A DNA stretch of 64,000 bases from Acetobacter cibinongensis (GTDB lineage: Bacteria; Pseudomonadota; Alphaproteobacteria; Acetobacterales; Acetobacteraceae), in the NCBI RefSeq assembly GCF_000963925.1, contig NZ_BAMV01000007.1, positions 1 to 64,000 of the forward strand. Reading direction: 5' to 3'. The notes beneath the pieces were generated by a model. The model did not search any database. It was not told where the DNA came from and saw nothing but the letters and a program-made list of their open reading frames with translations. Below, piece after piece: positions 9,058-17,606 of the stretch (its first letter is position 1; every line of letters starts with the position of its first letter). The translations under genes and the position numbers were made by a program.

Positions 9058-9180
9058 CTTCCCTTTTTAAAATAAAAGCTTTTACGCTCTGAAGAAATTT
9101 TCTGTTTCTTGAGCGCTTTGTCCCATTGTGGCCTTAGTTGGCGCCTATTGTCTTACAAGTTTGTAACAATAGGACATGCC

Positions 9181-9633
9181 ATGAAACATATCCTCCTTCT
9201 GACAGGTTTGGCTCTTGGGTTGGCTGGCGCTGCCACAGCCCATGCGGAGTCCGGCAAAAAGCAGGCGTCAGCTATGGATTTATCCAACTATGCTGCCGAA
9301 GTTGCCCAGAACCCCAAAAACGCCACCGCCTACCGCACCATGGCCGCATTACCTGATTGGGTAAAAACTGGCCGTGGCACATCCTCCCCCACACGGCCCA
9401 TCACCATTTCCGGAAAACGCTATCTGGTTGGGCATATTTGCGAACCGCACAACTGCGCCCAGAACCAGATGGATGTGCTTTTTGCAGAAGATGGCAAAAA
9501 AGCATGGGGGCTTGTCTCTACCCATGTTGGCAAGACGCTCTACCAACTGCCTTTGGGTGACCCGGATGAAGCTCTGATGACGGCGCTGCTTGCCTCCTAC
9601 CACGCGGAAAACCCGGACGAAGGCAAACCCTGA
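9181..9633 (+). CDS. ivy: Ivy-family C-type lysozyme inhibitor
   Basis: A periplasmic protein that blocks C-type lysozyme by inserting a cysteine-bracketed loop into its active site. The leader covers residues 1-22 (LALGLAGAATAHA). The diagnostic motif CEPHNC at 87-92 corresponds to CKPHDC in E. coli Ivy and carries the key histidine. The rest (YLVGHICEPHNCAQNQ, FAEDGKKAWGLV, YQLPLGDPD) matches the family layout, and the 150-residue length is normal. The ATG at 9181 directly precedes the leader; the longer frame from 9109 would bury it. A terminator follows at 9658. In an environmental bacterium it may also restrain its own lytic transglycosylases. Confidence 0.87.
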   Translation: MKHILLLTGLALGLAGAATAHAESGKKQASAMDLSNYAAEVAQNPKNATAYRTMAALPDWVKTGRGTSSPTRPITISGKRYLVGHICEPHNCAQNQMDVLFAEDGKKAWGLVSTHVGKTLYQLPLGDPDEALMTALLASYHAENPDEGKP

Positions 9634-9657
9634 GCCCCGTAGCTGCGTCAGGCGCGT

Positions 9658-9684
9658 AAAGCCCAAGAGAAAACTTGGCTTTTT
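9658..9684 (+). terminator. Rho-independent terminator after the Ivy gene
   Basis: Stem AAAGCCCAAG / CTTGGCTTT with one bulged C, loop AGAAAA, followed by a run of T ending at 9684. It lies 25 bases after the ivy stop and in the correct orientation. Confidence 0.75.
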
Positions 9685-9689
9685 GCACA

Positions 9690-9713
9690 CCACCCCCTAC
9701 CCATAGGGGGTGG
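9690..9713. other. Perfect 10-bp GC-rich hairpin with CCCA tetraloop
   Basis: CCACCCCCTA (9690-9699), loop CCCA, TAGGGGGTGG (9704-9713). It follows six bases after the Ivy terminator and about 40 bases before the next start codon. No T-run follows. It could be an RNA stem in the leader of the next gene or a protein-binding palindrome. Confidence 0.5.
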
Positions 9714-9750
9714 ACTTGCCACACCCCTGACACCGCACGGAGCAAAACCC

Positions 9751-9990
9751 ATGAGCAAAGACTGGGATTATCTGGAAAAAGGCACACCGCTCCCGCCAGG
9801 TGAGCAGGCACCAAGCACCGACGGCAACCCGGACAACGTTGCTGATACCATTTTTGAAGAGGCTGGCATTCCCGCCCCGAACTCCGGCAGTAAACGGTTT
9901 TTCTGGCCCGTAGTGGTGCCGGTTCTACTTGCCGGGGTATTTCTTGTTGCCGCGTTCTGGCTGTTTTTTGCCTTTCTGAACGTTCTTTAA
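9751..9990 (+). CDS. Small single-span membrane protein, unknown function
   Basis: A 79-residue protein with an acidic, Pro-rich cytoplasmic-type N-terminus (about 1-47) and one strong membrane segment at about 50-77 (FFWPVVVPVLLAGVFLVAAF). GGAG lies nine bases before the ATG. No family is recognised. It stands alone between the Ivy gene and the dehydrogenase operon. A role in assembling the neighbouring membrane complex cannot be inferred from sequence. Confidence 0.65.
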   Translation: MSKDWDYLEKGTPLPPGEQAPSTDGNPDNVADTIFEEAGIPAPNSGSKRFFWPVVVPVLLAGVFLVAAFWLFFAFLNVL

Positions 9991-10254
9991 GCCCCAAGAT
10001 ATTTTATCTCTCAGTGGGCCGGTGCTGCGGAGCCACTGGCACACCTGCGACCCTATGCCCCAAAGATGGCATGTTTTTGGCCGCCCCCTGCCCTGTGCGC
10101 GCAACGCCGCATAAGCTCTGGCGTTTAACACTCACATTGTGGTTATAACACGGTTAATCGCCCACCTTCCTGACGCTTTAGTCTGGAAGCCCCATGCCCC
10201 CACGCTGTGCCTGTTGCCTGACACGCAGAGCGAGTTTTGTAAGGACACAGGCTT

Positions 10255-10875
10255 ATGCGACAAGACCGTACTGGTCGCCCTCCTGCGGAGTGGTGTGCCA
10301 CGCCCAATGCCATGCGGCTGAACCGACTGGTGCGCATGTCCCGGCGTGATGTTCTGCTGGGTGGCTTAGGCCTTTCCGTAGCAGGGCTGCTGTCACCGGC
10401 ACAGGCAGACACACAGGCTCCTGCGGAGAAAGATAGCGAGGTTGGCCGCTTTATGGCGGTCTCCCAACGCCTGACAGACCGGGATGTGCTGGACAGCCGC
10501 ATTGGCACCGCCCTGTATGCAGGCATTGTGCATGCCAACCCCAACCGCGCGGCCAAGGTGCAGGCGCTCCACACGCTGCTTGAAGACAGCAAACCCGCCA
10601 CCGCCGCGGACTTTGCCCGCGCAGCAGAACATGCAGACCCTGCCCTTAAAGACGTTATTCATGAAATTCTGACAGGCTGGTACCGGGGTGTGGCCGATAA
10701 CAAGGTGGTGGTTTACCGCTCGGCCCTGATGTTCGACATCACCAAAGACGCCATCTACCCCAAAACCTATGCCGCAGGCGGTCCGTTCTACTGGACCAGC
10801 AAGCCGCCGGAAGTTGACCGCCCCACCGGCAGCCCGGCGCTTTCGCCCTCCCCGTTCGTTATCGAACCGACCTGA
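10255..10875 (+). CDS. Membrane-bound FAD dehydrogenase complex, small (Tat chaperone-like) subunit
   Basis: The small subunit of the gluconate/sorbitol/2-ketogluconate-dehydrogenase type complexes of acetic acid bacteria. At 206 residues it has a twin-arginine leader with SRRDVLLGGLGLSVAGLL at about residues 29-46. The mature part resembles other gamma subunits (VSQRLTDRDVLD, WYRGVADNKVVVYRSALMFD, GGPFYWTSKPPEV). In this family the small subunit carries the large subunit through the Tat pathway, because the large subunit lacks its own signal. AAGGA lies about 10 bases before the ATG. First gene of a small-large-cytochrome operon; the next gene starts 22 bases on. Confidence 0.88.
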   Translation: MRQDRTGRPPAEWCATPNAMRLNRLVRMSRRDVLLGGLGLSVAGLLSPAQADTQAPAEKDSEVGRFMAVSQRLTDRDVLDSRIGTALYAGIVHANPNRAAKVQALHTLLEDSKPATAADFARAAEHADPALKDVIHEILTGWYRGVADNKVVVYRSALMFDITKDAIYPKTYAAGGPFYWTSKPPEVDRPTGSPALSPSPFVIEPT

Positions 10876-10897
10876 GACCGCAGGATTACCCAGCTTC

Positions 10898-12535
10898 ATG
10901 TCTTCTGAACAGACCCTCTCTGCCGATGTCGTGATTGTAGGATCCGGCGTTGCAGGCAGCTCCATTGCCAATGAACTGGCACGCGCCGGTATTTCCGTTA
11001 TTGTGCTGGAAGCAGGCCCCCGTGTGGACCGCCAGCACTTTGTGGACAATTTCCGCAATCTGGAAAACAAGCCGTCTTATCAGGGGCCTTTCCCGGCTGT
11101 GCCGTGGGCACGCCATCCGCCCAACCAGATGACGCCTAACGAGTATCTGCACACCACCGGCCCCAATGCTGAAGCCTACCAGCAGGTTTACCTGCGTATG
11201 ATGGGTGGTACCACATGGCATTGGGCAGGCTGTGCATGGCGCTATCTGCCATCCGACTTTGAGCTAAAAACCCGTTATGGCCAAGGCCGTGACTGGGCCT
11301 TGAAGTATGATGACCTTGAGCCGTTTTATTATCAGGCTGAAGTGATGATGGGCGTGTGCGGTCCGGACCCGGCCAAGGAAGATCTTGGCTCCCCCCGCAA
11401 GCAGCCCTACCCTATGGATGCGTTGCCCATTTCCTACGCGGCGCAGCAGTTCCGCAAGCTTATTCAGGAAAAAACGCCTTACCGCGTGGTGCATGAACCG
11501 CAGGCCCGTAACACACGGCCCTATGATAACCGCCCCACCTGCGAAGGCCATAATAACTGCATGCCCATCTGCCCTATTGGGGCCATGTATAATGGCGGGT
11601 ACTCCGTGTACCATGCAGAAGCTGCGGGCGCGAAGTTTATCCCCAATGCTGTGGTGTATAAAATTGAGCGGGACAGCGCCAACAAGCATGTGACCGCCGT
11701 GCATTACATGGACCCGGACAAAGGCTCCCACCGTGTAACCGGCAAGTATTTTGTTATTGCCGCCCACTGCATTGAAACCGCAAAACTGCTGCTGGTTTCA
11801 GCCGATGAACAAAGCCCCAATGGTGTTGCCAACAGTTCCGGTCATGTAGGCCGTAACATGATGGACCATACCGGCGTGCAGGTTACGTTCATTAGTGGTG
11901 ACAAGGCGCTGTGGCCGGGCCGTGGGCCGCTTGAAACCAACGTGATTGACAACTTCCGTGATGGGGACTGGCGCAGCGAGCGCGGGGCTTATCTTGTGCA
12001 TATGGTGGATGACAATCAGGTTGATCTTGCAACCCAGCTTGCTATTTCCAAAGGCTATGTGGGCAAGGAACTGGAAGAACAGATCCGGTATCTGGCAGCG
12101 CATACAGTGCGCCTGTTCAGCCATAACGAAGCCCTGCCGGACCCTGAAAACCGCCTGACCCTGAGCAAGACCAACAAGGACATTCTGGGCATTCCCCACC
12201 CCGAAGTGTTTTACAAACTGCCAGACTATACCGTTAAAAGCTGCGAACATACGCGCGGCCTGTTCAAGGACCTGATGGGCCTGATGCACGGTACGGATGC
12301 CCAATGGACCCCTGGCTACTTCCCGCAGGACCATCCCTCCGGCAGTACCATCATGGGTACGGACCCCAAGGATTCCGTAGTGGACGGCTTCTGCCGGACG
12401 CATGACCATGAGAACCTGTTTATTGCCAGCTCTTCGGTTTTCTCAACCGTAGGCACCGGCAACATTACCCTTACTGTTGCCGCTCTGGCCCTGCGCGTGG
12501 CCGATACGCTGAAAAAAGAGCTTGCTCATGCCTAA
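10898..12535 (+). CDS. Membrane-bound FAD dehydrogenase complex, large catalytic subunit (GMC oxidoreductase)
   Basis: The flavin subunit that oxidises a sugar, sugar acid or polyol on the periplasmic side. It is 545 residues, like fructose, sorbitol and gluconate dehydrogenases. It has an FAD-binding GSGVAGS at 15-21, a cysteine cluster C215-x5-C221-x3-C225 of the kind that binds a [3Fe-4S] centre in FAD-dependent fructose and glucose dehydrogenases, and a C-terminal GMC signature (FIASSSVFSTVGTGN). It has no signal peptide, which fits export with the small subunit. The start at 10898 follows the small-subunit stop; a longer frame overlapping that gene is rejected. The substrate cannot be settled from sequence. 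Confidence 0.92.
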   Translation: MSSEQTLSADVVIVGSGVAGSSIANELARAGISVIVLEAGPRVDRQHFVDNFRNLENKPSYQGPFPAVPWARHPPNQMTPNEYLHTTGPNAEAYQQVYLRMMGGTTWHWAGCAWRYLPSDFELKTRYGQGRDWALKYDDLEPFYYQAEVMMGVCGPDPAKEDLGSPRKQPYPMDALPISYAAQQFRKLIQEKTPYRVVHEPQARNTRPYDNRPTCEGHNNCMPICPIGAMYNGGYSVYHAEAAGAKFIPNAVVYKIERDSANKHVTAVHYMDPDKGSHRVTGKYFVIAAHCIETAKLLLVSADEQSPNGVANSSGHVGRNMMDHTGVQVTFISGDKALWPGRGPLETNVIDNFRDGDWRSERGAYLVHMVDDNQVDLATQLAISKGYVGKELEEQIRYLAAHTVRLFSHNEALPDPENRLTLSKTNKDILGIPHPEVFYKLPDYTVKSCEHTRGLFKDLMGLMHGTDAQWTPGYFPQDHPSGSTIMGTDPKDSVVDGFCRTHDHENLFIASSSVFSTVGTGNITLTVAALALRVADTLKKELAHA

Positions 12536-13928
12536 GCCGTCTCTCCCCCGCTTTTGTAAAAGCATTTACGCGCTGCTTGGCACCAGCGCACTTGTTGGTG
12601 CCGTGGCCATCGGGTCCGCCCATGCGCAGGATACGGCCCCCACAGCACCGGCGGCACCAACAGCCACCACTCCGGCCCCTGCGGCTGCCAGCACCCCAGC
12701 GCCGGTTGAGGATGCTGCCGCCTTGCAGGAACGCGGCGCCTATATTGCCACAGCGGCTGACTGTGTGGCCTGCCATACAAAACCCGGTGGCACACCGTTT
12801 GCTGGTGGACTGAAGATAAGCACCCCCATGGGGGATGTTATTTCCACCAACATAACCCCGGACCCGCAAAACGGGATTGGCAAATACACGGAGCAGGAAT
12901 TTGATCAGGCTGTGCGCCACGGCGTGCGGCGTGATGGAGCGTATCTGTATCCAGTCATGCCGTATGTGTCTTACGCGGGCATGACAGACCAGGATGTGCA
13001 CGCGCTCTATGCGTGGTTCATGCACAGCGTAAAACCTGTTGCCACCCAACCCAAACCGACCGAGCTGACCTTTCCGGCCAATGTGCGCAGCGCCATGGCG
13101 GCGTGGAACTTTGTCACCACAAAAGAGCAGCCGGAAACTGGGGATTCGGCAACCTATGATACCCAGCGCCGGGGCCGCTATCTGGCCACGGCACTGGAAC
13201 ATTGCGGCACCTGCCACACCCCCCGCAACTTCATGCTGAGTGAAAAGCAGGACCACTATCTGGCAGGCGGGTCATTGGGGGCATGGTATGCACCTAATGT
13301 AACGTCCTCCAAAACCAGTGGCATTGGGAACTGGACGGAAGACGGTCTGGTTACCTACTTGCGCACAGGCCGCCTGACGGGCCATGCACAGGCTGCTGGC
13401 CCCATGGGCGAAGCTGTTGAGCACAGCACCAGCCACCTGACGGATAAGGACCTGCACGCCCTTGCCGCCTATGTGCTGCAAGTACCGGCTATGGAAGATG
13501 ACCTGGAACATCAGGCGCGTGAGAGCTTTGGCAAGGCGGTGGAAAACCCGGATATCCGCACCAAAGAACCCACCCGTATTGATGACCTGAGCGAAATGGA
13601 TGGCCCGCATATTTACGATGCCAACTGCTCAGCCTGCCACGGGCACAATGGCGCGGGCACTGTGGACCAGTACGCGCCATCCCTGTTTGCCAACACCACT
13701 GTTGGCAGCGTGCGGCCTGACAACCTGATTATGACCATTCTGCACGGTGTGAACCGTAAAACGCAGGATGGCCACGCCGGGATGCCGGGTTTTGGCAGCA
13801 CATCTGACGTGCAGCGCCTGAGCGATGCGGAGATTGCCAAACTGGTCAATTATCTGATGGCCACATATGGCAGCGGTGACCAGCATGTTACCGCAGAGAA
13901 GGTTGGAGAACTGCGCAAGGCCCAGTAA
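12528..13928 (+). CDS. Membrane-bound dehydrogenase complex, triheme cytochrome c subunit
   Basis: The electron-transfer and membrane-anchoring subunit that passes electrons from the FAD subunit to ubiquinone. It has a signal peptide (about 1-34, ending SAHAQ), an Ala/Pro linker (about 37-62) and three c-type heme sites: CVACH (79-83), CGTCH (near 227) and CSACH (near 368). This is the arrangement of alcohol and sugar dehydrogenase cytochromes of acetic acid bacteria. The ATG overlaps the last eight bases of the large-subunit gene, so translation is coupled. A strong terminator follows at 13956. Function firm. Confidence 0.93.
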   Translation: MPKPSLPRFCKSIYALLGTSALVGAVAIGSAHAQDTAPTAPAAPTATTPAPAAASTPAPVEDAAALQERGAYIATAADCVACHTKPGGTPFAGGLKISTPMGDVISTNITPDPQNGIGKYTEQEFDQAVRHGVRRDGAYLYPVMPYVSYAGMTDQDVHALYAWFMHSVKPVATQPKPTELTFPANVRSAMAAWNFVTTKEQPETGDSATYDTQRRGRYLATALEHCGTCHTPRNFMLSEKQDHYLAGGSLGAWYAPNVTSSKTSGIGNWTEDGLVTYLRTGRLTGHAQAAGPMGEAVEHSTSHLTDKDLHALAAYVLQVPAMEDDLEHQARESFGKAVENPDIRTKEPTRIDDLSEMDGPHIYDANCSACHGHNGAGTVDQYAPSLFANTTVGSVRPDNLIMTILHGVNRKTQDGHAGMPGFGSTSDVQRLSDAEIAKLVNYLMATYGSGDQHVTAEKVGELRKAQ

Positions 13929-13955
13929 CGGCCAGCGCTTTCCCGCTCCATGACT

Positions 13956-13993
13956 AAAAAACCCCCGGCTTGGGAAACTGGCCGGGGGTTTTT
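13956..13993. terminator. Bidirectional terminator
   Basis: AAAAAACCCCCGGC (13956-13969) pairs with GCCGGGGGTTTTT (13981-13993) around an 11-base loop, with an A-run before and a T-run after. It ends both the plus-strand dehydrogenase operon and the minus-strand transporter at 14004. Confidence 0.9.
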
Positions 13994-14003
13994 GTAGGCA
14001 CTG

Positions 14004-14930
14004 TTAGCGACGGTGTTTCTGCACTGGCCTCTGCGACCACAATGCCGCCAGAAAAGACCCTGATATATTATGCCATATTGAGAAAACGGCACCCGGCAGT
14101 GCCGCCAGTGGGGAAAAGTAAAGCCGCCCCAATGTTGCCGCCAGACCGGAATTTTGCATGCCCACTTCCAGCGCCAGTGTGCGGCATACGCTTTCCTCAA
14201 ACCCCAGCAGCCTGCCACCCCAGTAGCCCCCAAGCAGGCCAAGGGCGTTATGCAGCACCACACCCAGCAGCAGCACAGGCCCTGCTGCCGCGAGAGAGGG
14301 TTTTACCCCCGCGACAATACACCCAATAATCAGCAGGATAGAAACCATGGCCACCAGCGGCAACACAGGCTCCACCCGTTTGACCAGACGGGCACACAGT
14401 GTGTTGAGCACCACCCCCGCCAGCACAGGCAACGCCACCAGCGTGAGGATACTGTAGAACATTCCCCAGCTATCTACCGTGACGGTGGCGGCACTGTAAA
14501 ACCGCGTGAGCAGCGGGGTAGCAATAATGCCTACCAGTGTTGAAAATGCACTGATGCTGACAGACAGCGCAACGTCACCTTTTGACAGAAAGATCATGAC
14601 ATTGGAGGCCGTGCCACTGGACACACAGCCTACCAGCACCATGCCAGTTGTGAGCGCCGGGGGCATGGCCAGCATATGGGCAATAAGCCACGCCCCAAAC
14701 GGCATGACCAGATAATGCAGGGCTACTCCCGCCACCACAGGGGCAGGACGCCGCGCAATGCGGGCAAAATCCGCCGGGGTGAGAGACACCCCCATTGTAA
14801 ACATGACAAAGGCCAGAAGCGGCATGATGGCCGGGGTTAAACCCAGAAAAAGATGCGGTGCTGCTATGGCGGCCCCAGACACCATAAGAGCCCATAGGGG
14901 GAAAAGCCGGGTTATCATGTGACCACTCAT
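14004..14930 (-). CDS. Bile acid:sodium symporter (BASS) family transporter
   Basis: An integral membrane transporter of 308 residues with about nine or ten hydrophobic segments. BASS signatures are [15 protein letters not shown] (near 42-56), [20 protein letters not shown] (near 109-128) and [15 protein letters not shown] near the C-terminus, which contain the substrate and sodium-binding residues of the family. Members move bile acids, pantothenate or other organic anions with sodium. It lies 59 bases downstream of btuD on the same strand and before a terminator, so it is probably the last gene of the cobalamin-riboswitch operon. Substrate unknown. A second in-frame ATG four codons in is also a possible start. 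Confidence 0.88.
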   Translation of the reverse strand: MSGHMITRLFPLWALMVSGAAIAAPHLFLGLTPAIMPLLAFVMFTMGVSLTPADFARIARRPAPVVAGVALHYLVMPFGAWLIAHMLAMPPALTTGMVLVGCVSSGTASNVMIFLSKGDVALSVSISAFSTLVGIIATPLLTRFYSAATVTVDSWGMFYSILTLVALPVLAGVVLNTLCARLVKRVEPVLPLVAMVSILLIIGCIVAGVKPSLAAAGPVLLLGVVLHNALGLLGGYWGGRLLGFEESVCRTLALEVGMQNSGLAATLGRLYFSPLAALPGAVFSIWHNISGSFLAALWSQRPVQKHRR

Positions 14931-14989
14931 GCGCCAGAAAAAAACAGGTCAGCCCTTTACCACATAATCTGCCCGCACGGGGCACGGCA

Positions 14990-15742
14990 TTATGCGGGCT
15001 GAATGTCCCACGGCACACAGGCGCCCTCTATCCAGCGGGTGGACACGCCATAAACATGCTGCACCATACCCTGCGTCAAAGCGACGGGCGGGCCGTCCAG
15101 TTGTACCTGCCCGTTTTGCAGCACCAGCAGACGGTCACAAAAACGGGTGGCCAGTAACAGGTCATGAATAACCAGCACAATACAGCGCCCCTGTGCCGCC
15201 ACGGCACGGAACAGATGCATGACAGACAGCGCATGAGCGGGGTCCAGTGCGGCCAACACTTCATCGGCCAACAAAACGGGGGCCTGCGTAGCAAGGGCGC
15301 GGGCCAGCATAAGGCGGGCGTGCTCCCCGCCGGAAAGCTGATCTGCCTTGCGGTCAGAAAGCTCTGTCAGGCCTGTCAGCGCCAACGCCTCCGTAACGGC
15401 AGGGTGGTGCGCAGCGCCCTCTGTGCTCTCCCGGTAAGGCAGCCGCCCAAGGGAGACGACCTCCCTGACCGACATGGGCGGCACTTGCTCCTGCCCTTGT
15501 GGAATATAGGCCAGATACTGTGCCTTCTGCCGGGCAGAAAACGCAGCAAGCGGCTTACCATCCAGCAATACTGTCCCCTGTGCAGCCGTAAGCACATCTG
15601 CCATAGTTCTGAGCAGGGTGCTCTTACCCGCCCCATTCGGCCCAAGAAGCCCGGTCAATTGCCCAGCCTGAAACTGTGCCGAAACCCCATGCAGCACCGG
15701 CCGCGCACCGATATGGGAGGTAATGCCTTGCACGGACAGCAT
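14990..15742 (-). CDS. btuD: Cobalamin-type ABC transporter ATP-binding protein
   Basis: ATPase of a BtuCD/FecCDE-type importer. It is 250 residues with Walker A GPNGAGKST (34-42), signature LSGGEHARLMLARAL, Walker B VLLADEVLAAL and the switch histidine in LVIHD. Its ATG overlaps the permease stop by one base (TAATG). The choice of cobalamin over heme or siderophore rests on the B12 riboswitch heading the operon and the BtuB/BtuF-like partners. Confidence 0.9.
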   Translation of the reverse strand: MLSVQGITSHIGARPVLHGVSAQFQAGQLTGLLGPNGAGKSTLLRTMADVLTAAQGTVLLDGKPLAAFSARQKAQYLAYIPQGQEQVPPMSVREVVSLGRLPYRESTEGAAHHPAVTEALALTGLTELSDRKADQLSGGEHARLMLARALATQAPVLLADEVLAALDPAHALSVMHLFRAVAAQGRCIVLVIHDLLLATRFCDRLLVLQNGQVQLDGPPVALTQGMVQHVYGVSTRWIEGACVPWDIQPA

Positions 15743-16743
15743 TAAAGACGCCCCTGTTTTCTGAACAGAATAACCCGATAGAAAAAGACTGGTGCACCGA
15801 TAAGCGCCGTGACCACCCCTATTTGCAGTTCTTTGTGCGCGGCAGCCCCCCGCACCACAAGGTCGGACCCCAAAAGCAGCACAGCACCACCCAGAAACGC
15901 TGGCACCAGAAGGCAGGAGGGTCTGTGCCCCACCACGGGCCGCAAAATATGCGGTACGATAAGCCCTACAAAGCCGATTGCCCCCGCCACCGCCACGCAG
16001 GACCCCACGGCCAGAGCGGTACCAATAACAATGCGTAGTTGCACCCCTGTAACCCCGCGCACCTGAAACCCCATGGTCTGGGCGACATCCTCCCCCAATG
16101 TCAGGGCGTCCAACGCACGGGCGGCGGAGAATAGAAGCCCTCCGCCTACCACTACGCCCGGCAGGGCCAGTGTAACATCCAGCATGGTGCGGTCTGTCAA
16201 AGACCCCATAAGCCAGCGCATGATTTCAAAAATAGCATACGGGCTGGGCACCAGATTAAGCACCAGCGCTGTCAGGGCGGCTGTAAAACTGCTGAGGGCA
16301 GCGCCCGCCAGCAGCAACACCAGCGCCGTGCCGCGCCCTACCAGCAAAACCAGAAGTGTGGCGGCCACAAGAGCTCCGGCAAGACCACCCAAGGGCAAGA
16401 TAGCCAGACCGTACTGCACCAGCCCTGTATAAAACACGCATACAGCGCCTAATGCCGCCCCGCCTGACACACCCAGCAGCCCAGGGTCTGCTAGTGGGTT
16501 GCGCAGGTAGCCTTGCAGCACAGCACCAGACAGCCCCAGACTTCCCCCCACCATGATGCCCAGAAGAACCCGTGGCAAACGCAGGCCCCCGAGAATAAGC
16601 GCACCCGCCGTAGGTTGGCCCGCCCACCACTCGCGCAAAGACTGCATGAAGGAGAAACTATGCTCCCCCCACAACAGGGAGAACGCTGCCAGCACCAGGA
16701 TACCAACCAGCAGAACCGCATTAACAAGGCTGTAACGGGACAT
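15742..16743 (-). CDS. btuC: Cobalamin-type ABC transporter permease
   Basis: FecCD/BtuC-family membrane permease of 333 residues with about ten membrane helices. Recognisable motifs are GGLRLPRVLLGIMVGGSLGLSGAVLQGYLRNPLADPGLLGVSGGAALGA (residues ~58-105) and GAIGFVGLIVPHILRP near the C-terminus, which form the coupling region. The start at 16743 overlaps the stop of the binding-protein gene by one base; the longer frame from 16836 would run back into that gene and has no ribosome site. Imports the substrate handed over by the BtuF-like protein. Confidence 0.9.
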   Translation of the reverse strand: MSRYSLVNAVLLVGILVLAAFSLLWGEHSFSFMQSLREWWAGQPTAGALILGGLRLPRVLLGIMVGGSLGLSGAVLQGYLRNPLADPGLLGVSGGAALGAVCVFYTGLVQYGLAILPLGGLAGALVAATLLVLLVGRGTALVLLLAGAALSSFTAALTALVLNLVPSPYAIFEIMRWLMGSLTDRTMLDVTLALPGVVVGGGLLFSAARALDALTLGEDVAQTMGFQVRGVTGVQLRIVIGTALAVGSCVAVAGAIGFVGLIVPHILRPVVGHRPSCLLVPAFLGGAVLLLGSDLVVRGAAAHKELQIGVVTALIGAPVFFYRVILFRKQGRL

Positions 16744-17606
16744 TATGGCCCTCCCCCCGCTGAATATAACAAGGCTGCTCTGGCTTTTTGTAGAATGGCA
16801 ACGGCATCCAGCGTCTGGGGCAGACCGCAAAGCCACAAGGAGGCTGGCAGATCCACCCCATGTCTGCCGGAAAAAAACTGTGCCAAGACCGGGTTATCCA
16901 GCATGGCCTGCGCCAAAGACTGGCCTTGCCCGGACCGGTCACGTACCAGCAGGTCTGGCCGCCAGCCAAGCAGGGTTTCCAGCGGAATACGCCCCCCTTC
17001 AGGCAGATTGGCAATGGTGGACAGATTCTGTAACCCGGCATGGCGCAACACATCATCCGGCAGGGACGCACCACGCGCCACAAACCCGTTGGCCTCATAC
17101 ACAGCCGCAATGGGGTCCTGCTGTGACGGAATAAGAGCGAGCGCTGCCAGCCTGTCCTGAAAAGCAGTAACCAGACGTGCCCCGCGCTCCGGGTGGCCAA
17201 CTGCTTTGGCCACCCGCATGATCTGGTCTGGTATCTCCGCCAGGTTGGAAACTGGCGGCAGGATCAGGACTTTTGCCCCTTCTTCCCGCGCAGCCTTGAC
17301 CGCTACCCGCGCGGTAAAGCGGCCTGCCAGTACCATATCAGGCCGCGCGGCCAATACGTTTTCCGCCGTGGGTTCCTGCACGGGCATACCCTGAGCACTA
17401 TGGCACAGCACGGAACTTGAGCAGTCCTGCACCAGCGGGGTAAGGGCCACAATATCCTGACGGTCCGCCAGCATAAGCGCCAGTTGGTCCGTGCAGAGAT
17501 TAAGGGACGCCACGCGCGGCTGTGCCAGGGCTGCGGCAGCAAGCCACACACTGCACCCCGCAGCCATGCCCCATGTGGCACACCATGCTGGTGTAAAGCG
17601 GCGCAT
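16743..17606 (-). CDS. btuF: Cobalamin-type ABC transporter periplasmic binding protein
   Basis: A periplasmic cluster-A binding protein of 287 residues. The leader is at about 1-28 (LAAAALA), followed by RVASLNLCTDQLALMLA, the usual opening of BtuF-like proteins, and NVLAARPDMVLAG. A long helix connects two lobes, as in BtuF and FhuD. Its ATG overlaps the receptor stop by one base (TGATG). It would capture the corrinoid released by the TonB receptor and deliver it to BtuCD. The substrate is inferred from the riboswitch. Confidence 0.86.
   Translation of the reverse strand: MRRFTPAWCATWGMAAGCSVWLAAAALAQPRVASLNLCTDQLALMLADRQDIVALTPLVQDCSSSVLCHSAQGMPVQEPTAENVLAARPDMVLAGRFTARVAVKAAREEGAKVLILPPVSNLAEIPDQIMRVAKAVGHPERGARLVTAFQDRLAALALIPSQQDPIAAVYEANGFVARGASLPDDVLRHAGLQNLSTIANLPEGGRIPLETLLGWRPDLLVRDRSGQGQSLAQAMLDNPVLAQFFSGRHGVDLPASLWLCGLPQTLDAVAILQKARAALLYSAGGGP

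Noticed and set aside
9109-9180. Extended N-terminus for the Ivy protein
   Set aside because: Would place the signal peptide inside the protein.
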